64,000 nt of DNA from Rhizobium sp. RM (lineage in GTDB: Bacteria; Pseudomonadota; Alphaproteobacteria; Rhizobiales; Rhizobiaceae). The stretch spans positions 62,001 to 126,000 of the forward strand of contig NZ_JACAWV010000022.1 in NCBI RefSeq assembly GCF_013390595.1, read 5' to 3'. Of the stretch, positions 61,208 through 64,000 are shown one piece after another (within the stretch, counting starts at the first letter, position 1; every line of letters starts with the position of its first letter). The notes under the pieces are model-generated. The model did not search any database and was not told the origin of the DNA. It saw nothing but the letters and a program-made list of their open reading frames with translations. The position numbers and the translations under genes were made by a program.

Positions 61208-61218
61208 TCAGGCCACCT
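61174..61218 (+). repeat. three tandem 15-bp repeats over a stop codon
   Basis: Units CGTTTCAGGCCACCT, CGTTTCAGGCTACCT and CGCTTCAGGCCACCT stand head to tail. On the minus strand each unit carries GAGGTGGCCTGA or a near copy, so the stop codon of the 61208-61513 gene is repeated three times in frame. Confidence 0.85.
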
Positions 61219-61513
61219 CCTTGTGCAGCGCCACCGCATCGGCCCACTCGGCGGCGGCATAGCGGCCGACACGCGTTCTGTCGTTCTGGATGATCAGGGC
61301 AATGCGCCTGAACAGTTCCGCCTCGAAGGGTGTCTCCAGCTCTGCCGCTTCCGACAGGCAGGTGCCGTCTTCCAGATAAAGTTCCGTCACGAGGAAACCC
61401 TCGTCATCGCCTTCCAGTTCGGCACGGCCGGAAATCATCACACCGCTGTCAAAACGACCATGCACGGCGATGCTGAGTTCATCGAATTCGAATGTGGCGC
61501 TGATGGGTGCCAA
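61208..61513 (-). CDS. hypothetical protein, phage-adjacent
   Basis: A 101-residue acidic soluble protein (EFDELSIAVHGRFDSGVMISGRAELEGDDEGFLVTELYLEDGTCL), ending EVALHKEVA-like over the tandem repeats. Start set at TTG 61513 because AGGAGAG lies 5 nt upstream and the similarity-like part begins there; the longer frame reaching 61765 has only non-coding-looking residues upstream. Possibly a phage regulatory or accessory protein. No family recognised. Confidence 0.5.
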   Translation of the reverse strand: MAPISATFEFDELSIAVHGRFDSGVMISGRAELEGDDEGFLVTELYLEDGTCLSEAAELETPFEAELFRRIALIIQNDRTRVGRYAAAEWADAVALHKEVA

Positions 61514-61887
61514 GGCGTCTCTCCTGATTGCTGCGGCTTCCGGGCAGAACAGGTCAGACTTGGTTGTCGTGTAAATCAGGCTGCAGACAGCGAGGCGAAG
61601 CGAGTGCCACTGACCATTTCCGGTGGCTTCCGGATGCTGCGGGAAAGCGCCTTTTTTTTCTCTATGCGTTTGAAAATGAATAAGTGATGCAGGTGTTTTC
61701 AAAAACCGCCATAGGGCTTGAAGAACAATGCTTCCAGCCTTCGGCCCGCCCGCTGTTTTTTGCATGATGTCTGCGGAGCTGTTTGAGGCCGATACGCGTC
61801 ACTTAAACATTTTCAATGTCTTGCTGACGTTTTCTCACACAACCATTGAGCTGTTAGAGGATTTCGGAAACGGAGGCATGACGCGCT
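61514..61887. other. intergenic region before terminase
   Basis: About 370 bp between divergent genes; presumably promoters of both. No clear operator pair, RNA or coding frame is supported, though GGAGG at 61872 is the ribosome binding site of the terminase gene. Confidence 0.4.
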
Positions 61888-62526
61888 ATGACATCACTGA
61901 CGCCAAAACAGGCCCGCTTTGTGGATGAATATCTGCTGGATCTGAACGCCACGCAGGCCGCCATCCGGGCCGGTTACCGCAAACATGCGGCTGGTAGAAT
62001 GGGCTCGCACCTGCTGAGAGACCCCCTCATTGCCGCAGAGATCGAGACGGCAAAAAAGGAGCGCGCCGCACGCACGCAGATCGATGCCGACTGGGTGCTG
62101 AAACGCATTGGCGAAGAGCTCTCGGCCGACATGGCCGATCTCTATGACGACCACGGCGATCTCTTGCCGATCGAAGACTGGCCGCTGATCTGGCGTCAGG
62201 GTCTGGTCTCGGGCGTGGATATTCTGGCGCTTTATGAAGGCGAAGGTGACGACCGCAGGCTGGTTGGGCAAGTGAAGAAACTGAAGCTGGTGGACCGCAC
62301 GCGACGGCTGGAACTGGTTGGCAAACACATCAGGGTCAATGCCTTCCAGGAGGTGTTTGAGCACAAGGGGCTGAACGCGCTGGCCGACCGGCTGGAGCGG
62401 GCCGGCAAACGTCTGGAAAGCGATGCAGGACCCCTCGCCGCACCTTTGAGCGATGGCGCGGCCCACGCTGGGATCGACACCGGAATACAAGAACAGGACG
62501 CCGCAGACGATGCCACCAACCCCTGA
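61888..62526 (+). CDS. phage terminase small subunit
   Basis: A 212-residue terminase small subunit: the N-terminal motif LTPKQARFVDEYLLDLNATQAAIRAGY is the standard TerS/Terminase_2 helix-turn-helix region (residues about 4-30). It recognises phage DNA and feeds it to the large subunit. The start at ATG 61888 has GGAGG 11 nt upstream, in a frame distinct from ATG 61878. It overlaps the large terminase start by 17 nt. Confidence 0.92.
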   Translation: MTSLTPKQARFVDEYLLDLNATQAAIRAGYRKHAAGRMGSHLLRDPLIAAEIETAKKERAARTQIDADWVLKRIGEELSADMADLYDDHGDLLPIEDWPLIWRQGLVSGVDILALYEGEGDDRRLVGQVKKLKLVDRTRRLELVGKHIRVNAFQEVFEHKGLNALADRLERAGKRLESDAGPLAAPLSDGAAHAGIDTGIQEQDAADDATNP

Positions 62527-64000
62527 CAGCGACGACAACAGGCTGATCGAGCTTGCCGCCTCCTGCCGCTTCAGCCCGAGGCGCTGGAGCCGGCTGGCAT
62601 GGGACTGGGGGGTAGGCGAACTGGCCGGTCACGATGGCCCGCGCGGCTGGCAGGATGACATCAACGACATCATCGGCCGGCATCTCGAAAACCCGGCAAC
62701 GCGGTATCAGCCGCTGCAGATCTCGGTGGCATCCGGCCACGGCATCGGCAAGTCGGCGGAAATGGGCATGTTGTCCAACTGGGCCATGTCCTGTTTTGCC
62801 GATTGCCGCATCGTCACCACCGCCAACACCGAGGGCCAGCTTCGCACCAAGACCGCGCCGGAAATCGGCAAGTGGTTTCGCATGTCGATCACCGCCCACT
62901 GGTTCGACATTCAGACCATGTCGATCAAGAGCAGAGACCCCAGGCGCGGCGAAAGCTGGCGGCAGGATTTCATTCCCTGGAGCGAACACAACACCGAGGC
63001 CTTTGCCGGGCTGCACAACAAGGGCAAGATCATTCTGCTTCTGTTCGACGAGGCCTCGAAAATCCACGACAGGGTGTGGGAGGTTGCCGAAGGTGCGCTG
63101 ACGGATGAAGACACCGTCATCATCTGGGTGGTGTTTGGCAACCCGACGCGCAACAGCGGCCGCTTTCGCGAATGTTTCCGCCGCTTCCGCCACCGCTGGA
63201 TTGGCCGGCAGATCGACAGCCGCACCATTCCCGGCACCAACAAGCAGTTCCTGCAGCGCATGGTCTATGACCACGGCGAAGACAGCGATTATGTGAAGGT
63301 GCGAGTCCGGGGGCAGTTCCCGTCGCAATCCGCCATGCAGTTCATTTCCGCCGACGACGTGGACAAGGCGCGCGCCGTGCACCTGCGCAACGCGCAATAT
63401 GGCTTCGCCCCCGTCATCATCGGCGTTGACCCCTCATGGACCGGCGACGACCCGACCGTGATCATGCTGCGGCAGGGGCTGTTTTCCAGACGCCTCGCCT
63501 CCATTCCCCGCAACGACAACGACATCGAGGTGGCAAACCTGATTGCCCGCTTTGAAGACGACTATCAGGCCGACGCCGTGTTCGTGGATGCGGGGTATGG
63601 CACCGGCATCGTCAGCGCCGGCACCACCATGGGCCGCTCCTGGCAACTGGTATGGTTCGGCTCCACCAGAACGCTCGACCCCGGCTTCTACAACATGCGC
63701 TCCTACATCTGGGGGCAGATGAAACGCTGGATCAAGGCAGGCGGCGCCATCGACCCACGGAACGAAACGCTCTATCAGGACCTCGTCGGCCCCGAAACCG
63801 TGGCCCGCATCGACGGCAAGATCCAGCTTGAAAGCAAGCAGGACATGAAAGAACGCGGCATCCCCTCCCCAAACGAAGGCGACGCCCTAGCCCTCACCTT
63901 CACCCAACCCGTCACCAGAAAACTGCGCACCCGCAAGGCCGTAACCCTGCCGGATGGCACCACGGTTTATGAACCGGGCGTGATGCGTGCGGATACGGAG
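62510..64000 (+). CDS. phage terminase large subunit (partial, runs off the window)
   Basis: At least 497 residues are visible. An ATPase half shows Walker A SGHGIGKS (residues 75-82) and Walker B IILLLFDEASKI (Asp181-Glu182), and a nuclease half has the RNase-H-like acidic residues in GVDPSWTGDD, FVDAGYGTG and NEGDALALTF. It powers DNA packaging into a capsid. Starts at ATG 62510 overlapping TerS. The frame is open to the window end, so the C-terminus is unseen. Confidence 0.92.
   Translation, partial: MPPTPDSDDNRLIELAASCRFSPRRWSRLAWDWGVGELAGHDGPRGWQDDINDIIGRHLENPATRYQPLQISVASGHGIGKSAEMGMLSNWAMSCFADCRIVTTANTEGQLRTKTAPEIGKWFRMSITAHWFDIQTMSIKSRDPRRGESWRQDFIPWSEHNTEAFAGLHNKGKIILLLFDEASKIHDRVWEVAEGALTDEDTVIIWVVFGNPTRNSGRFRECFRRFRHRWIGRQIDSRTIPGTNKQFLQRMVYDHGEDSDYVKVRVRGQFPSQSAMQFISADDVDKARAVHLRNAQYGFAPVIIGVDPSWTGDDPTVIMLRQGLFSRRLASIPRNDNDIEVANLIARFEDDYQADAVFVDAGYGTGIVSAGTTMGRSWQLVWFGSTRTLDPGFYNMRSYIWGQMKRWIKAGGAIDPRNETLYQDLVGPETVARIDGKIQLESKQDMKERGIPSPNEGDALALTFTQPVTRKLRTRKAVTLPDGTTVYEPGVMRADTE

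Overview
The window looks like chromosomal DNA of an alphaproteobacterium of the family Rhizobiaceae, most likely Agrobacterium or a close Rhizobium. The reasons are the high-GC codon use, the dense supply of LysR, TetR, AraC, GntR and Lrp regulators each paired divergently with one enzyme gene, the many ABC uptake genes, and the style of the folate-independent methionine synthase locus. No rRNA, tRNA, CRISPR array or complete insertion sequence was seen. Species assignment is inference.

Layout. (1) 0-4.2 kb: an SDR enzyme, a DUF429 pair, a TetR regulator with an inverted-repeat operator and a membrane protein, and a small orphan gene behind a 20-bp palindrome. (2) 4.3-8.6 kb: a methionine locus. 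mesD and mesX (DUF1852), a folate-independent methionine synthase and its partner, face a cobalamin riboswitch that precedes a double-hotdog thioesterase and a MetR-like LysR regulator. (3) 8.8-20.2 kb: scattered accessory genes: a large orphan protein, AraC/SDR and MarR/SDR pairs, a PrxQ-like peroxiredoxin, a FabMG-like protein, orphan small proteins and a membrane diguanylate cyclase. (4) 21.5-24.4 kb: a compact, apparently lower-GC restriction island of Dcm-type methylase, Vsr mismatch endonuclease and EcoRII-type endonuclease, all overlapping. (5) 24.6-47.3 kb: regulator/enzyme pairs, including Lrp with a cystathionine gamma-synthase-family enzyme, LysR with a metallo-beta-lactamase-fold protein, an SDR-cupin-amine oxidase operon with a GcvA-like regulator, LysR/aldo-keto reductase, and TetR/SDR with matching operators; also small housekeeping-like enzymes (HD, GFA, GNAT, peptidase S51). 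(6) 47.3-59.9 kb: a nutrient uptake and catabolism region. GntR, a TIM-barrel isomerase and a polar amino-acid-type permease plus binding protein run leftward; a spermidine/putrescine-type ABC transporter, a creatinase-like M24-fold enzyme and a flavin reductase run rightward. The 615-bp space between them holds two outward-facing sigma-54 promoters and an NtrC-like site. (7) 59.9-64.0 kb: the start of a prophage or phage remnant: two orphan genes, a long gene-poor stretch, then small and large terminase genes, the latter cut by the window end.

The two points most worth attention are the B12-riboswitch/MetR/MesD-MesX arrangement, which reads as a switch turning on B12- and folate-independent methionine synthesis when cobalamin is scarce, and the divergent sigma-54/NtrC-type control region driving a two-transporter catabolic locus with a metal-ligand-free, creatinase-like enzyme.
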